A DNA stretch of 64,000 nt from Pyrrhosoma nymphula (lineage: Eukaryota > Arthropoda > Insecta > Odonata > Coenagrionidae). Both the position numbers and the translations under genes were made by a program. The stretch lies in NCBI GenBank assembly GCA_963573305.1, contig OY754333.1, forward strand, positions 17,605,013 through 17,669,012, in the 5' to 3' direction. Shown here in pieces: positions 60,500 to 64,000 of this stretch. The notes beneath the pieces were generated by a model. The model was not told the DNA's origin. It saw only the letters and a program-made list of their open reading frames with translations, and did no database searches. Each line of letters starts with the position of its first letter. Positions within the stretch are counted from its first letter, which is position 1.

Positions 60500-61430
60500 T
60501 TCATGCTTCCACACTAGTGAATGGTGAGATTATAAACATTAATATCTTTGATGTTATGATGGTTGATCAATTGAAGTGAAATTTGCTTTCCATTTTGAAA
60601 CATGAAGACTTGGGTAATAAAATGTTCATTAATGATGGTGAATTTAAAATTGTTAATAAAAATAGTAATAGAGTTGTAGGAGTTGGTACAAGGGATGGAA
60701 GTCTGTATATATTAGAGTTGAATCTAACTGGTCAGTGTTATAAAGATACTATTTCTGATGATTTATGGCACAGGAGACTTGGACATATCAGTGATGATGT
60801 AATGAAGAAATTAGTTAAATGTGTGGACGATATTGATTCCATTGACAAGTATGTTTGTTTTTTTCGGGTGTACCCCGCGTACTATGACCAGGTGTGAAAC
60901 CTGACGTAATGAAGGAATTAGTTATCATTGGCAAGGTACGTCAAGATTGGTGTTAAATTTGTATTTCAGGAAAACAAACTAGAGTTCCACATACTTTAAC
61001 GAGAGAAAGAGCAACAAGGGGACTAGAAAGAGTTCACCCTGATTTAACTGGCCCTATTACTCCAACTGCCTATAATGGAGTAAGATATATGATGAGTTTT
61101 GTTGATGATTATACACATTTTTGTGTCATATTCGAACTAAAGGAGAAATCAGAAGCTGCAGGATTTGTAAAACAGTATTTCGCAATGGCAACAAGTAGAT
61201 TCAATTGTAAAGTAGTTCAGTTCAGATGTGATAATGGTAGGGAATATGTTAATGAAGAATTAATTAAATTCTTTGAGGAACAAGGGATTTAGTGGGAACC
61301 AACGATTTATTATACTTATCAATAAAATGGAGTAGCTGAACGTATGAACCTATCAATTAAGGATAAAGCTAGATGTATTTTAATTCGAACTACAAATATC
61401 TTGTTTGATTGTCATACGAACTATTATTTA
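60500..61430 (+). pseudogene. Ty1/copia pol fragment (gag-pre-integrase and integrase core)
   Basis: The plus strand encodes a broken piece of a copia-type retrotransposon polyprotein. The upstream part has DQLK*NLLSI (stop TGA 60577-60579 in place of the usual Cys) and LWHRRLGHISDD, the gag-pre-integrase zinc-binding region. The integrase core follows: VHPDLTGPITP with the first catalytic Asp, YMMSFVDDYTHF, VVQFRCDNGREYVNEE with the second Asp, and NGVAERMN with the catalytic Glu. Stops occur at 61290-61292 and 61323-61325. Between the two parts, about 105 bp (60858-60965) interrupts the frame and includes a partial duplicate of the sequence at 60800-60820. No protease, reverse transcriptase, RNase H or LTRs were found, so this is an internal fragment. 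It is long dead. Confidence 0.9.
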
Positions 61431-64000
61431 ATTCTTTAGTTACTTAAGGGACAATTGGAAATCCGGGAATAAAATCTTAGCTTAAAACTTTTTGGCATTA
61501 ATGAGCCGGAAAAATATTATGTGATAAAATCGTACCTACCTATTTATGTTTTTTTAGAATAAACGATTATGTACGTTTTCAATGGATATGCTCACAGTTT
61601 CATAGTGCACAAAAGTTTTTGTTTTGAAGCAATTAAGATTCAATTCATTTAATCGATAGAAACCTTCCATAAATATTTCTTCGAATGGATTAAGTTACCT
61701 TTTGACAAGGAAACATTAACGGTTGAATGAAATTAAATTAATTACTTTTTGCTGCGCTAATTTTTAAGACCCATTCAATGCCTTTGAGCATCTTCAAAGC
61801 TTATAATCCCCAAAAATAACTTCTTCGTTGATTACATCTCTGATCGCATCTTTGCAGTAGCTGCACTTCGTCAAGGTAATCTAGTCTTTTAAGTTTATTC
61901 CTCTTCAAAACACTAGACTTTCTAGAAAGAAGGCCCTCATTCTCAATCATCTACTAAACCAAATTTTAACGAACCAAGTTGCCGAGCAAAGGCCCTTCAG
62001 TAAGTCAAAAATTATAACTTTCCGATGCACGCTTAGGATAGAGGCTGCCAGACGAATGACAACGTACATTCACGCAGCCTTTACCCTTAATTACCTGCGT
62101 CAAACGCTTAGTTGAACGTCACATCTCAGAAGATATATCCGTTCAAAAGTGCAAAACTTAGGTGGTGGATAATTGTCTTCGCGTTACCATCTTGAGACAT
62201 CTTTAGGCTGTCTCCATCTGCCGTGCCATTTCTAAACCTGCTCCGTAATCTTTCAATTTGTCCTTCCTCAACTCAAAAGCATTGTTTTCGAGAAGCAACC
62301 TCGCTGGATAGGGAACGAAACTAACTCTTAAATGACCCGGTAATGAATAATAACGCAAGTTTTAATGTGAACACGGAATGAAAATCATCAATATTACTTA
62401 GAGTACTCGTAAGATCCAGCATGCATATCTTGGCATAATATATGAGATGAATTTAAAAATGTTCTGGGGCCCGATCTAAGACGAAGAATCCTTTGACAGC
62501 CATTAATCAGGTTATACCAGATTCCAATAGATAAATATCGTACACTTTTTTACGGCATAAATGATCCTTTGAGATCCTTTTTTTTTAACTTTGCCCGTTT
62601 TTACAGGCCAAGGCGGACAGAACTTGGGTCACTCACTTCATTTGTGTATTTACAAGCATTTGTACTCCCAACAAAAAAAAACACAACAACCATCAGTGCC
62701 TTTAAGCAAGAAAATACACATGAAGAACCAGAAACACTTTTTGGTGCCAGTTACTTGCATTAAAATGTTTTTCCTAAACCAGAGGGAAAATACTGCTGAA
62801 GATTAGAACAAAATTTAAGGGACCGAGATATTTCTTAGATTTTTACTGGATATGTGCGTTAGTTGAATTACTTAAATATTCAATAAGAATTTTAAGCAAT
62901 TTTTATTACCTGATATTATCAGGAAAGTATAATAATAATTAGTAAGTAGCTAACAGACAAAAGAATTTATTGCATTGAAATATTTTCCATCTATATTCAA
63001 TCTTAAATTTGGATAATTCTAGCACAAATCAAGATAAAATTGATAGTATCGCCAGTAACTTTGTAAAATTGCGGAACAGTTTAAGTATTACTCAGTTTTC
63101 CACATACTTATATTTATTAACGTACGACCCCGCTTTGGTTTCGACGTTTAAGCTATAGTGACACGGCAAAACGAGTAGCGCTTGGATAAAAAAATGATGA
63201 AAACCACGTGAATAAGACTTTCATTGCAAAAAGTAATGGTAAATAAAATATTTTTTCATTCATTTGTCCCAGTGGCACCTAGCTTCATCATCAGGCGGCA
63301 GAAGAGTTTATTCTATTTTATCCAACGCGTTTATTCTATTTTATCCAACATATATTCAACTTAGGGTGTTTTCAATTCTGATACAAATGCGGAACCCAGA
63401 AAAGGAGCTCGAATCATGTCCAACGGGTTTGATCCATACCATCCCCACGAAGAGGAAGATCCTTTTGTTCCCTCCCATTTCCTCTCTTTTCCTTTCCCTC
63501 TGTTCGTCATTTGCGATTCCTGCCCTGCACACCTAAATCATCCTTCGTCCCCTTTTAGCCTCCTCCATCCTTCTCACGGGAGAGGCCCCTTCACCTTGAA
63601 CGACTCCTGCTACTAACGCCTCACCCTTCGTTTCCGCGTCCTTAGCTCTTTACCGCCAGGCTACCCTGTCCCCACTCTCATCGCGTAGGATGTAGAGAGA
63701 GCCCTAGCTCCTGCCTCTTCGAAAACCTCCCTCTTCCGCCCTAATTCCCCGCACTTAAACCCTCATTCTCTCAGATGGGATCGTAATTCCGGAGAGCGTC
63801 GACGTAGCATTCGCGTTAAGAGTTCCCGCGAAATTTGAATATATTAGAGGACGCTCTCGCTCTCTCTGCCTCTCTTTCCATTTCATGTCTTCCTCTCTCT
63901 TCATCGGCGAGAGAGAGGCGAAAAGGAAATTTCAGAGGCGGTTATCTCCTCAGCAAAGCAGCGCAAGAATCTTCGGAGGGAGGAAAGGAGGACGCATTGC
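61431..64000. other. Unassigned; pyrimidine-rich end of window
   Basis: 61431-63250 is AT-rich with no recognisable gene. A minus-strand CCTGATGATG motif near 63286-63295 resembles the start of the hammerhead-like motifs but has no GAAAC partner. From about 63400 the plus strand is strongly C+T-rich, then GA-rich near the end. Overlapping short frames there are composition effects. Part of a promoter or an untranslated region is possible but unsupported. Confidence 0.4.

Noticed and set aside
1..64000. CRISPR array, operon or bacterial gene cluster
   Set aside because: No regularly spaced direct repeats of that kind and no dense coding; the content is eukaryotic transposon-rich DNA.

Overview
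This window looks like transposon-dense, gene-poor DNA from an arthropod nuclear genome, most likely an insect with a large genome. It is AT-rich and has no operons or ribosome-binding sites. The longest uninterrupted reading frame is a Penelope-like retroelement reverse transcriptase. Every family I can name is a eukaryotic mobile element or an RNA-gene-derived repeat. I find no host protein-coding gene I can defend; most short reading frames are chance. The species cannot be fixed from the sequence.

Layout. 1-14 kb: mostly unassigned AT-rich DNA, with a purine-rich repeat pair, a tRNA-like SINE candidate (2.37 kb), a fold-back element with 40-bp arms (3.30-3.51 kb), and a possible 4.1-kb TIR element (3.69-7.79 kb). 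14-23 kb: a LINE 3' end (14.3-14.75 kb), a perfect 22-bp inverted repeat (16.3 kb), a hammerhead-ribozyme-like motif on the minus strand (16.44-16.49 kb), GC-rich islands of unknown nature, and a 119-nt 5S-rRNA-derived copy flanked by 13-bp direct repeats (22.57-22.79 kb). 23-32 kb: essentially nothing recognisable except one unresolved GC-rich block (30.8 kb).

32.3-35.6 kb is a nest: a decayed LINE fragment is cut by a Helitron with clean ends (32566-33739). It is followed within 13 bp by a 5'-truncated Penelope-like element whose start is duplicated as a 55-bp inverted repeat. Its reverse transcriptase and GIY-YIG endonuclease share one frame, separated by a single TAG. 37288-39705 is a TIR element with perfect 25-bp ends and TA flanks. 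44-48.6 kb has a tRNA-Ser-like SINE, an antisense LINE pol pseudogene (45.3-46.56 kb), a 22-bp inverted repeat and two more hammerhead-like motifs.

54.1-59.8 kb is the most striking part: four Helitron-type elements in the same (minus) orientation. Two pairs are joined end to end, and the first carries a broken Pif1-type helicase. The second is a close relative of the 32.6-kb copy but carries 1.15 kb extra. 60.5-61.4 kb is a broken Ty1/copia pol fragment (gag-pre-integrase and integrase core). The rest to 64 kb is unassigned, ending in a pyrimidine-rich stretch.

Nothing here looks like a new multi-gene system. The observations most worth following are the tandem Helitrons and the differing segment between two copies, the 5S-derived retroposed copy, the hammerhead-like motifs, and the inverted repeat at the Penelope-like element's 5' junction.
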